Source: Streptomyces pyxinicus (GTDB lineage Bacteria > Actinomycetota > Actinomycetes > Streptomycetales > Streptomycetaceae). Taken from it: a DNA stretch of 64,000 bases. Shown one piece after another: positions 57,001 to 64,000 of the stretch. The stretch's first letter is position 1; each line of letters begins with the position of its first letter. Under the pieces are notes generated by a model. That model saw only the letters and a list, made by a program, of their open reading frames with translations. It did not search any database and was not told where the DNA came from. The position numbers and the translations under genes are program-made. Location of the stretch: positions 283,269 through 347,268 of the forward strand of contig NZ_JANUGP010000004.1 in NCBI RefSeq assembly GCF_024753135.1. Reading direction: 5' to 3'.

Positions 57001-58041
57001 GGAGAGTACAGATCACTCGCCGGCTACGTCCGAGACTCGCTGAGGAATAGCACGTTGGGTGTGCGGGACGAGGAACAATGGCATCTCGTCGACCAAGAAC
57101 CGCCAGCTGTCCTGGACCAGTTGGCGAAGGCTCTCACCGACCTTCACGCCGTTCTCGCGGAGCTTACGTGGGGCACCCTCGGCCTACAGACCATCAGAAC
57201 CGCGGCACGATCGGGGCCGTCCGGCCTCGCTCTCGCCCGGGCCGCGGACGTTGCCCGCACCGCCGCAGACGCCCGAGCGCCTGCCGCACAGCAACAGCTC
57301 CAAGCCGACGCCGAGGCCGCGGGACTCTCCGTTCAGCTCTTCACCCGCCTCCCCGCCGATCCGAACGCGATGGAATGGCCACCTGTTGAGTCGGCGGTGG
57401 GCGTGTACCTCGATGACATCATCGGATGGTCAGCGGCGGTGGACGAACTGAGCGCCTTGATGCGCCACGATTATGTGTCGCAGGGCTACCGGGGACCCGT
57501 TCTCCTCATGCCACTCGTCGACGGTAGGCCGGTCCGCCTGCTGAGCCGGCAGCTCCAGACCACGTTGGGGCCGGGAGTCGACCTCTTTGACAGCTGGAGT
57601 GGGGCCCTCCCTGAGGCCCACTCCACCCCCCTCACCAACGCGGTCATCGACGCTCATCAGGCCCTCCAATGCCTCTCTGGTCTGGCGCACCTGGCGACCT
57701 TGCGGGATACCGCTCCGCTGCATCAGAGCGTCGCCGACGAAGCCGCGACGCGATTCCAGGAGACACATCGCATCATCACGGAACTCCGTCCCGGAGACCT
57801 GGTCATCAGTGAGATCGTGGACTTCCTCGGTTCCCTGGCTCTCCGGGTGCAGAGCGAAGTCGACACGGACACAGCGGTCCGAGACCCGGGCGTACCGAAT
57901 CTCGCCGTCGCCATTGCTGAAGGCGCCACCGGCCAACCGACCGACGACTTCCAGGAGATGGAATTCCTGATCACGGTCGCCCTGCAGTGGGACCTCTCCC
58001 CCGAACGCGCGGCTCAGCTCCTTACCGCAGCCGATGACTGA
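54022..58041 (+). CDS. Large protein: Cap4/DUF4297-like nuclease domain + P-loop NTPase + helical C terminus
   Basis: A 1339-residue cytoplasmic protein. Residues about 35-200 resemble the DUF4297/Cap4 PD-(D/E)xK nuclease: RGFHYQDVVGAWL (40-52), acidic EGFEDL with E72/D73, and HVQVKSR with Q85 and K87. A P-loop domain follows with Walker A GPSGVGKST (320-328), a Walker-B-like VGFVVDG (D376) and a sensor-like LLGSVRSEDLLP (401-412). The remaining about 900 residues are Leu/Ala-rich helices without known motifs. The order effector-NTPase-sensor resembles Avs/STAND antiphage proteins. The start has no clear ribosome-binding site. Base composition is less GC-rich than core genes, suggesting transfer. 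Confidence 0.85.
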   Translation: MASRNKGRERPAVPVRRGDPTSGPAESLWTQTRSGARAGRGFHYQDVVGAWLCGRVLSGRLAIDCIVPEGFEDLSCEGPTSWHVQVKSRQERVGDFTAADVAGHLVAMAKAHAKRAAVGLTDRAILILERPVAGELFMHWDRPLSALPTGHPVLREFAAKAAHAGLNRDETDAWCEGVSLYVLPWGTAAEETRAAVVQRFGLLPAAAQPVVLGLRDEVAGQADANAEASLGEAAGLTRTSIERIAQEVVESIDRESLEEALSSGVCEPVDFDRPLLLSNFYEGIDVQPGHIAAGLPAPRQALTGQVVTAIGREESVLIVGPSGVGKSTVMWTAAYVTRHVLWYRIRRLRDGDIAALVRLARALKPSARSPVGFVVDGIGIGSAEAWDALQRELAPIPGVLLLGSVRSEDLLPLRTRARCTQIAVTLDEDVAKEIHTGLTASGATTAPHWREAYEAADGLTLEFTHLLTKGRRLSDVLSEQVDRRVVEGRQTELGILARISVAHRWGTDLSVRALQRQLGIGDVELRAALSRLVHEHLVHERLGHLSGLHQLRSGRLADAVHAVPPPVLDETVIAVMRMLTDEQLQPFVAGALTDCPDLDSVVLGQIVVEVGQRHGTTAITGVLQALRLVDFTRCANDWKQILDRHQVALAYRRTLLQLALLDGDPLPNLLPEIAAATTEIRAYLPLSSPLRDTLVERLGTAQLAQLLAQCTEPAETQRVLAVLTGADLDLTNWAPALANSPFGRLLTGSSIELLGDLLTATRAVSLDLANGLLELVGGEEAVLTRLRAHFPWLYEVSVLEREGRQVAYARLLHVSDRAQPEAEQAVRAFGRILLRCLPHCESVDVQSLLPGGIPQTFGDFTAGISRLERQYDRSPTQVAWTRAQSLIATTLAGTTDRTSRTTAVSALLPELYKYLIDLTRVWLTGRSKPRDIAMLKTVQADLYKQATALTLPLDGTHLSSLPADDAVPSGGADHMQLLALGIADNLTRRIVDPGEYRSLAGYVRDSLRNSTLGVRDEEQWHLVDQEPPAVLDQLAKALTDLHAVLAELTWGTLGLQTIRTAARSGPSGLALARAADVARTAADARAPAAQQQLQADAEAAGLSVQLFTRLPADPNAMEWPPVESAVGVYLDDIIGWSAAVDELSALMRHDYVSQGYRGPVLLMPLVDGRPVRLLSRQLQTTLGPGVDLFDSWSGALPEAHSTPLTNAVIDAHQALQCLSGLAHLATLRDTAPLHQSVADEAATRFQETHRIITELRPGDLVISEIVDFLGSLALRVQSEVDTDTAVRDPGVPNLAVAIAEGATGQPTDDFQEMEFLITVALQWDLSPERAAQLLTAADD

Positions 58042-58113
58042 GGCACCGGTGCCGGGCGACGAAAACACCCACCCTGCTCTGCCGCGGAGTCTGGTCTTCA
58101 TCGAGGCGAGGCA

Positions 58114-58362
58114 ATGAACAGCCCGATACGGACGAAGCAATACGCGGGCCGCTGTGCCAGGTGCGGCGCAGACGTCCCGGCAAAGGCCGGGGTGCTGCTC
58201 CGGACTGTGTGGGGTAGCTGGGTGACCTATCACCCGGTTCACGCCCCGACGCCCGATCCGGACGGCACCACGTCTGACACGTCCGCGATACGCCCAATCA
58301 GAGAGACGGGAAGTGGGAGACCTGCGGCTCAGTCGTTCCGGCAGGGCTGGGGGTGCCCGTGA
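58114..58362 (+). CDS. Small zinc-ribbon-like protein
   Basis: An 82-codon frame. The first half is well formed: GRCARCGADVPAKAGVLLR and a later WVTYHPVHAP, a Cys-x2-Cys site with histidines, like the short zinc-ribbon proteins often found in streptomycete accessory regions. The second half is Ser/Thr/Gly-rich and unstructured. ATG 58114 has GAGGCGAGG upstream. Its stop overlaps the start of the exonuclease relic (GTGA), so both were once cotranslated. Confidence 0.55.
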   Translation: MNSPIRTKQYAGRCARCGADVPAKAGVLLRTVWGSWVTYHPVHAPTPDPDGTTSDTSAIRPIRETGSGRPAAQSFRQGWGCP

Positions 58363-58523
58363 ACACCGGCTTCCGTGAATGGGACGTCTACCACCGTGAA
58401 CATGTCCGTGAGCCTGCTCCACCACCACGCCGGCACCATCCGGGCTGGCACCGACGCCGTCTCATGGCCCTGAATATCGCAACTACCGGCGATCGTCCCG
58501 GTGTCGACCGCGTTGGAGAGTGA
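58359..58523 (+). pseudogene. Relic of a DnaQ-like 3'-5' exonuclease gene (N-terminal part only)
   Basis: The 54 codons read FREWDVYHREHVREP, PPPRRHHPGWHRRR, then LMALNIATTGDRPGVDRV before a stop. I recall streptomycete exonuclease-domain proteins starting with this pattern, followed by FDTETTG. Here the catalytic D-x-E is replaced by N-x-A and the remaining about 200 residues are gone, so it cannot be active. It overlaps the zinc-ribbon gene by 4 bp. Confidence 0.55.
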
Positions 58524-58697
58524 ACTGCTCCGGCACGGACTCACACCAAGGCTCGGCGTCCCAACAGGGACAGGGATCGTCGGTGTCCCCTGGAGACGGT
58601 CCAGGCGCTGGACTGGAAGGAGCACGAACTCGTCTGATGCACGGCATCAGTGGCCATATACCTATGACGGCACACGCCGTCTTTGCCTTTTGCCCTT

Positions 58698-61600
58698 TCA
58701 CTCACGGGGCCGGATGTCGGCCGCCACACGCACACTGTGGCGTGGGTCACGGGTGAGGAGTTCCAGTACGGCTCTCGCCGTTTCGGATCGCTTGAGGTCA
58801 CTCTGAGCAGCTGCTTCGGCCAGGGTCTGACGGACTCTGTGCTCAGTGTCCTTGGCCAGGCGCATGGCGGTGTTCTGGTAGCGATCGGGATGCCGTAGGC
58901 ACAGCACCGCGCAGGCTTGACGCACATTGATATGACGGTGCGCCGCCAGAAGGTCGGCGTCGACATCGTCGGTGATGCCTTCTGCGAGTCGACTGAGCGC
59001 GACCGCCGCAGCATGAAGGTGGGCGGTGTCCTCGCTGGACAGCAGACCGATGGCTTGTCCGCGCACCCATGCGTATTCTTCGGAGGTTGTGGCCGACGCG
59101 ACTGCCAGAAGTAGAGCTTCTCCTCGCAGAGACGCCGAACCCCCAAAGACCTTGAAGGAACTGAGCGGGTGGGGCGTGCCGGTCAGCTGGTCGTCCAGAT
59201 GACTGCCGTCCTGGTCGCCGACCGCGAAGCCCTTCGCTGTACCGAACACCTTCCGCTGGATCTCGGCAGGCAGGTCGACCACCAGATTACGGACTCCGAT
59301 GAGCGCGTCCTTCCTGGTTGTGGCCACTTCACGTACGTCGTTCGCGATGCTCATGAGCTTGTCGAGGCATTCCGCGCGACTCTCCTCGCCGAGCTTGCCG
59401 ACCAGATAGGAATCGGAGACCAATCTGGTTCCGAACTCCGCGACGCCAGGCGTCGGTTCGCGGTGTCGAAGAATGCGGGCTCGCGCCTGCTCCGCGCGCT
59501 CGCTCACCGCGATGTGGTCGGGGTCGATCACAGCCCGTGCGACATCCGCCAAGAAGAGGCCGTTGTCGTCGAGGCGGCCAACTCTCGCCCGGAGCCGGAT
59601 GAGGTCGTCCTCAGCCAACCCGCCCGGGACAACGGAGCCTGCCAACGGCTCCGTTTCCGCTTGCCGCGCTTGCAGAAGGCTGACCACCTCGTCATCCACG
59701 ACGAGTTTGAGCGCCTTCTGTGCCCCTCCGTCTGCCAGATCAAAGAGTCTGGTCAGAGCTTTCATCGCGATGGCCCCATGAGTTCTGGCGATGTCGACAC
59801 AGGCGGACGCATGACAGTCGTCCGAGTGGTGGTACCTGTTGGGTCCCCGTGGGACATCAGGGGCCAGAAGGTCGAGAACGGCGAGAGCTTGTTCCGGTGT
59901 CCCCCGAGCCGCGAGTGCGCAGACGCTGCGAGTGGCCTGGTGTGTGAGGTTGTGGAAGGGGGAATCCGCCACTTCGCCGGCTCTGGCCCGTTGAGCCAGA
60001 TCAGTCAATTCACCGAGCAGATCACGGGCCGTCTCGTCGGCGATCAGGTCCGCCTGCGCCTCAACGATCGTGGTGCGGCAATGGAGTACCCACCAGGGAG
60101 CATCGGAGAGGGGGCCGATTGGCAACGTGAGGTCTCCCACGGCAGCGGCGAGTTCCTTGAGCTTCTTCGTCCTGCCCGCGCGTTGGTAGTACTGGGCGGC
60201 AAGCGTCGATTCGTGACTCTCTCGATACAAGTCCCCCAGAAAATCCAGTGCCTCGAACTCGCTGCCCCAGTCTCCAGTGGTCACCGCGTCGGTAAGCCAG
60301 CGTCGAGCCGACAAGACCGCCTCGACCGGTTTGCCGTTCACCTTGGCCGACAAAGCTTGCTCCCGGAATGAGCGCACTCGGTCAAGCAGACGTCCCGTTC
60401 CGGTGGCACGGAGCGCCTGGGCGAGCCGATGCTCGTCATCGATGAGCGAGGTCAGAGGACCGTACTGGGCGTTCACTGCCCGGATCGCGTAGAGCCAGTC
60501 CGCGGCATCCTCGGTCATCCCGGCGTGGATGGCGTCGTAGACCGCATCGCGCCAGGTCTCGACTGCCTCCTCCGCTCGGCCCTCAAGGGCGCAGAGCCTG
60601 GCTTCACGTGCGTTGATCAAAGCTGCCTGTCGACCGGGCACCCGGTGATGCCGCGCCAGCCGCTTGAGCTCCGTGCGCTCGGCGAGGTCGTACTCGGCGC
60701 GCACCAAACGCAACCGGACGACAGCGTCCTCGGTGACCCGTCTGATCAGCTCCGTGTCCGCTCGGGTGGTGGCTGCCGTGATGAGACCGTCCAGGCTTTC
60801 GACTCGGTCCGGGTCCAACGCCAGCAGATGTTCGGCGAACAGAAGCACGAGCAACGGCTGGTAAACCGGCTCTTCCGCGGCAGGTGCCTCCAGCGCGGTG
60901 CGCAGAGCGACGAAATGACCGAGTGGATGGAGCACGCTCTTGACTGCGGAACCGACCAATTGGAGGTGCCGTTGTGCGAGTGCTGTCTGCGTCCGCCCGG
61001 TCGCCTCCTCGCCGGCGGTCAGTTGTTCAATACGGTGCAACAGTCTCCGGGGTTCGTCGCGATCCCCGAAGTGCAGGGCGAAGACCGCGAGATGCGCAGC
61101 CAAATCGATCGCTTCATCAACGAGTTCGGCGTCCACCAGCGCGTCGAGTTGCTTGCCTCGCATGGTGACCGCATGACCGCGGAAACCGGCGCCGTCGAGG
61201 CGTTCGGCCAGTTCGCCGTACAGTCGGGCGGACTCCTTCGGCGCGGTCGCTCGGTGGGCGTCCGCCCGTCGCAGAATCGGTGCCACGTCGTTGGTCTGCA
61301 GCGGGCCGACAAGGATCCGCTCCGCCTGCTCCTGCCGATTTGGCAGTGGTACGGGAACTCCTTGTGGGGGAGCGCCTGTACAGAATGTCGTCGCCGTCTC
61401 GCGGGTCCAGAATCGGGCGACCACATCGCCTTGTAAGCGCAGGTAGTCATTAATCTGCTCGGATCCCCACAGGTCCAGCTCCAGGTCGGAGTGTGCGTCC
61501 TGGAGTCTGGCAAGCTCATCAACGACCTGAGTGCGCTGCGTGGTAGCCGAAGTGGCAATGATCAGATGGCGCGCGTCGAAGGGGCGCCGACCACGTGTGA

Positions 61601-61958
61601 AGGTCTCCACGGCTGCTCGCAGATCTCCGGCAGTGAATGACTGATAGTCCTTGCACTGGACAACGGTGTAGTTGCCATCCGGCTCACGGCCGGCGAGGTC
61701 GATGCCGTGCTGCGCCTGCCCCTGCGTACCGTAGCGGCGAAACTTCACGCCTCTCAGACCGAGCACGCCGCGTGACAGCGCCAGTACGAGCTTCTCGAAA
61801 CGGTCCCAGCCGAGGTGCAGATCGAGGTCCTCACCCGGTGGGACGTTGCCTGAGGCGCCGGGCTCGGGCGAAGCGCTGAGATTGGGATCCGCGGTCCACG
61901 GCTCCCAGGGGTCTTCTCCACCGACGGATACAGCTCGTTGCGAGGCAGGGTCGATCAC
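58698..61958 (-). CDS. Large protein: Mrr-type nuclease domain + long helical-repeat region
   Basis: A 1086-residue cytoplasmic protein convergent with the nuclease-NTPase gene. Residues about 48-150 match the Mrr/restriction-endonuclease-like fold: WDRFEKLVLAL (E55), YGTQGQAQHGIDLAG (D87) and YTVVQCKDYQSF (Q101, K103), then a LIIATSATTQRTQ strand. From about residue 225 to the end the protein is alpha-helical with TPR/HEAT-like repeats (AHRATAPKESARLYGELAERLDGAGFRG, later RGEALLLAVASATTSEEYAW and HRHINVRQACAVLCLRHPDRY). No P-loop is visible. It starts at GTG 61958 without a strong ribosome-binding site. Confidence 0.83.
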   Translation of the reverse strand: MIDPASQRAVSVGGEDPWEPWTADPNLSASPEPGASGNVPPGEDLDLHLGWDRFEKLVLALSRGVLGLRGVKFRRYGTQGQAQHGIDLAGREPDGNYTVVQCKDYQSFTAGDLRAAVETFTRGRRPFDARHLIIATSATTQRTQVVDELARLQDAHSDLELDLWGSEQINDYLRLQGDVVARFWTRETATTFCTGAPPQGVPVPLPNRQEQAERILVGPLQTNDVAPILRRADAHRATAPKESARLYGELAERLDGAGFRGHAVTMRGKQLDALVDAELVDEAIDLAAHLAVFALHFGDRDEPRRLLHRIEQLTAGEEATGRTQTALAQRHLQLVGSAVKSVLHPLGHFVALRTALEAPAAEEPVYQPLLVLLFAEHLLALDPDRVESLDGLITAATTRADTELIRRVTEDAVVRLRLVRAEYDLAERTELKRLARHHRVPGRQAALINAREARLCALEGRAEEAVETWRDAVYDAIHAGMTEDAADWLYAIRAVNAQYGPLTSLIDDEHRLAQALRATGTGRLLDRVRSFREQALSAKVNGKPVEAVLSARRWLTDAVTTGDWGSEFEALDFLGDLYRESHESTLAAQYYQRAGRTKKLKELAAAVGDLTLPIGPLSDAPWWVLHCRTTIVEAQADLIADETARDLLGELTDLAQRARAGEVADSPFHNLTHQATRSVCALAARGTPEQALAVLDLLAPDVPRGPNRYHHSDDCHASACVDIARTHGAIAMKALTRLFDLADGGAQKALKLVVDDEVVSLLQARQAETEPLAGSVVPGGLAEDDLIRLRARVGRLDDNGLFLADVARAVIDPDHIAVSERAEQARARILRHREPTPGVAEFGTRLVSDSYLVGKLGEESRAECLDKLMSIANDVREVATTRKDALIGVRNLVVDLPAEIQRKVFGTAKGFAVGDQDGSHLDDQLTGTPHPLSSFKVFGGSASLRGEALLLAVASATTSEEYAWVRGQAIGLLSSEDTAHLHAAAVALSRLAEGITDDVDADLLAAHRHINVRQACAVLCLRHPDRYQNTAMRLAKDTEHRVRQTLAEAAAQSDLKRSETARAVLELLTRDPRHSVRVAADIRPRE

Positions 61959-62435
61959 GCTTCGATATTACATCGCGATCGTGCATAGATTGCTTCAGAC
62001 CAAAGAACTCACCCTTCTCATTCCGGCCGAAGCACCAATTTGATCAGCGAGGAGTCCCGTGGCGTGACGCCAACTGTGCTGGACCTATCAGAGGTTGCGA
62101 CGCTCGACAGTTACGTGCACGCCTTACCGCTCGCCAGGAATTCATTAGCGTACCCAGATGCTCGGCGGTATCCGAATAACCTGCACCTCCTTGCGGCTGC
62201 TCATCTTCACCGTAGGGCTCTGCAAAGTGCCCCTTCCAACGGTCCAATCGAACCTTCGCGATCGTCCAGGAGGGCAGCCTGCTGCCGCCCCGCACGGCGG
62301 CGAACTGGTCGGTCCGGTCTTCTCGGACGGCCTGCCTGCCTGGGGGACGGACGAGCAGTGGGACCGCTCAGTCGATTTCAGACCCGTGCGGAATCATGAC
62401 ACTCGGAAGCCTGGTCGACACTGCTGGAGGGGCTC
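61959..62435. other. 477-bp region without a supported gene
   Basis: It contains the promoter side of the Mrr-type gene: a low-GC patch around 61960-61995 with TAATAT-like sequence. An 84-codon frame on the minus strand (62044-62295) has no ribosome-binding site or recognisable motif. I do not call it a gene. Confidence 0.5.
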
Positions 62436-63740
62436 GTGGTGAACGCCGACCTGATACGGGACCTCGGCAGGCCAGAACGGCACGAGGCAGCGGCGGACGC
62501 GTTGGTCGCGCTCGGCGCCGGCGGGGTGGAGGAGTTGGTGCGGGAGGTGATGGACGCGGAGTCCCCATTGGACTGGCGGCCGATCACCGCCGTACTCGGG
62601 CGGATCGGGGACGCGGGGTTCGACGGTCTGCTCCAGGGGCTCGTCGCCACGTCCACCGAGGAGTCCCGCAAGCGAGTCGGCTTCGCGTTCTCCCAACTTG
62701 GTTCAGCCGTTCTCGACCGCTACACCGCAGCCCTCGCCCACCCCGTGCCGCTCGTGCACCGTCAGGCCGTCCGGGGGATCGAGTACTGCGGCGAGGCCGG
62801 CCGGGCCGCCGCCGTCATGCTGCCGCTGCTCGGCGACCCGGACCAGGAGGTCGCCCGGCAAGCCCAGGACACCCTGAGCCGTATCGGCGAGCAGTTGATT
62901 CCGCTGCTCCGGCGCATCCGGGAACAGGGGCCGGGCCGCCAGCGGGCGCGAGCGTTGACCGTACTCGCCGAACTCGGTGGCGAGCCGGCTCTGTCGCGCG
63001 CCGACACCCCCGCGATCGAGCGACTCATCCGCATCAAGCTCCCGGACGATCGGCCCGAACCGCTCTGGGCCTGCTGGAACTACTGGATGGCCGTTCCCGG
63101 CGGGGACCAGGCCGGGATCATGCGCGCCCTCGGCCTGACCGACCCACGACCCGTGACCTTCGCGCTCGGCAACGACATCGTCGACGCCGACGGCCACGGT
63201 TGCGATACGGACGAACACACCGGCTACGAGTGGGTCTTCGTCACCCCCGAACTTGCTGGCTGGACCCTCGTCCTCGGCGCCTGGTGCGACCCGCACGGCC
63301 AAGAGCGCCGCGAGGACGTGCTGCACCTGTGCACCGAACTCAGTGCCCGTTACGGCCGGGCCCAGGCGTACTACTACGGCGGCCGGGGCGACGGCTCCGC
63401 CTGGCTCGTCGCCGAGCATGGCACGGTGATCCGGCGTTACGCCGAAACGGGCGAGGCGGAGGACGAGTTGCTGACCCTCGCCGAGCCGCTGCCGTACGAA
63501 CGAACACGCCGTACGGAACTCGGTCTGCACCCCGACTGGGACGCCGCGCAGGAGAGCGAGGACGACGAGAAGGAATGGCGCTGGACCGCGCACGACCTAG
63601 CCCCGGACATCGCCCGCTCACTTGGTACCGCAAGCCCTCTCGACCTCGCTGTAGACACACCATCACGCGGTACCGGTGTCATCGCCCTGACTCCGTACGG
63701 CGTCGCCCACGGCGTGCCGGCGGGCGCTTACCACATCTGA
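62436..63740 (+). CDS. HEAT-repeat protein
   Basis: A 434-residue soluble protein. The N-terminal 210 residues are HEAT-type helical pairs (HEAAADALVALGAGGVEELVREV, VLGRIGDAGFDGLLQGL, HRQAVRGIEYCGEAGRAAAVMLPLLGDPDQEVARQAQDTLSRIG). The C-terminal half is a different, beta-rich domain with WVFVTPELAGWTLVLGAWCD and AYYYGGRGDGSAWLVAEHG. HEAT domains bind proteins; no catalytic motif is seen. GTG 62436 or 62439 follows GGAGG. It lies inside the right repeat of the island, so it may be part of the same cargo. Confidence 0.8.
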   Translation: MVNADLIRDLGRPERHEAAADALVALGAGGVEELVREVMDAESPLDWRPITAVLGRIGDAGFDGLLQGLVATSTEESRKRVGFAFSQLGSAVLDRYTAALAHPVPLVHRQAVRGIEYCGEAGRAAAVMLPLLGDPDQEVARQAQDTLSRIGEQLIPLLRRIREQGPGRQRARALTVLAELGGEPALSRADTPAIERLIRIKLPDDRPEPLWACWNYWMAVPGGDQAGIMRALGLTDPRPVTFALGNDIVDADGHGCDTDEHTGYEWVFVTPELAGWTLVLGAWCDPHGQERREDVLHLCTELSARYGRAQAYYYGGRGDGSAWLVAEHGTVIRRYAETGEAEDELLTLAEPLPYERTRRTELGLHPDWDAAQESEDDEKEWRWTAHDLAPDIARSLGTASPLDLAVDTPSRGTGVIALTPYGVAHGVPAGAYHI

Positions 63741-63760
63741 GTCACGACGGCCCCGATGTG

Positions 63761-63887
63761 CTCCCGCAACGGCGCCCTTCCGGCCGGTGCTCGTTTCCTG
63801 CGCTCGGCCGCTCACCGATCACCCTGAAAGGCTCTCCACGTCTCGGAGGCGACGGCGTGCCCATAGCGTGCCCTCAAGACCGGTAAA
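63761..63887. repeat. Right copy of the 127-bp imperfect direct repeat
   Basis: GCTCCCGCAACGGCG at its left end is identical to 53582-53596. CCATAGCGTGCCCTCAAG ACCGGTAAA at its right end matches 53683-53709 at 23 of 27 positions, at nearly the same spacing. The two copies enclose about 10 kb. Confidence 0.65.
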
Positions 63888-63919
63888 GCTCCAGTTCAGT
63901 GGCCTGAGGCTTGCTTATC
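63886..63919 (+). repeat. Diverged copy of the tRNA-Gly terminator hairpin
   Basis: It matches 52663-52696 (the hairpin behind tRNA-Gly) at 28 of 34 positions. The sequence beyond, to the window end, has GGGCACG-type repeats (63964 on) but no gene I can support. It could be the right attachment flank of the island. Confidence 0.5.
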
Positions 63920-64000
63920 AATGAGCCGTCGCTGCGTTTCGCGGGCCCCACTGTCGACTATTGGGCACGCGTAGGGCACGAGTTCCTTGGGGTGGGCTGA

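Noticed and set aside
62044..62295. 84-codon minus-strand frame upstream of the Mrr-type gene
   Set aside because: No start signal, family or codon bias strong enough to call a gene.

Overview
The window looks like a piece of a Streptomyces chromosome. Base composition is very GC-rich with the codon bias of that genus, GTG and TTG starts are common, and the gene content and order (purA, a CYP107-type P450, kynurenine genes, fba, pyrE, clpB, the dnaK operon with hspR, an EtfD-like Fe-S oxidoreductase, dcd, tRNA-Gly) match a conserved core stretch of Streptomyces genomes as I remember it. Species cannot be named from the sequence.

Layout. 1-6.6 kb: truncated Ser/Thr kinase, class III aminotransferase, GntR regulator, hypothetical genes, purA and a diacylglycerol-kinase-fold protein. 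6.7-15.5 kb: APC permease, P450, a NarL-type two-component pair, and a kynurenine route from tryptophan (kynB, kynU, tryptophan 2,3-dioxygenase). 15.1-24.2 kb: DUF3151, MFS exporter, fba, pyrE, aldose epimerase, a tail-anchored SRPBCC protein with a short repeat, a membrane spermidine-synthase-like protein, DUF2617, a Gly/His/Cys-tailed small membrane protein and a lipoprotein. 24.3-30.7 kb: PLP aminotransferase, PIG-V-like mannosyltransferase, YbjN protein, clpB with its HspR site, and an FMN/F420-type oxidoreductase.

30.8-36.5 kb is an accessory cluster. A 69-codon exported peptide gene carrying the pentapeptide DSVWS twice (once at the extreme C terminus) is followed by a shrunken Rieske-like protein. 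Both are divergent from four head-to-tail, translationally coupled paralogous LuxR-type regulators, and a fifth paralogue converges on the fourth with overlapping 3' ends. I read this as a candidate peptide-signalling system.

36.8-52.3 kb returns to core: orphan sugar-binding lipoprotein, dnaK-grpE-dnaJ-hspR with two HAIR operators, MraY/WecA-like transferase, EtfD-like oxidoreductase, DoxX plus an ECF41 sigma factor under a matching ECF41 promoter, MhuD-type heme oxygenase, FG-GAP protein, Yip1 protein, phosphoribosyltransferase, dcd and a 54-codon zinc-ribbon gene.

52.6-64 kb is an integration hotspot at tRNA-Gly(CCC). A diverged copy of the tRNA 3' half lies 1.2 kb downstream, with an internally deleted IS481-family element between them. 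About 127-bp imperfect direct repeats (53582-53709 and 63761-63887) bound a roughly 10-kb island. The island holds two large convergent genes. One encodes a 1339-aa protein with a Cap4/DUF4297-like nuclease motif and a P-loop NTPase. The other encodes a 1086-aa protein with an Mrr-type nuclease motif and a long helical region. A small zinc-ribbon gene and an exonuclease relic sit between them and a HEAT-repeat gene lies at the right end. This is my best candidate for an undescribed defence locus.
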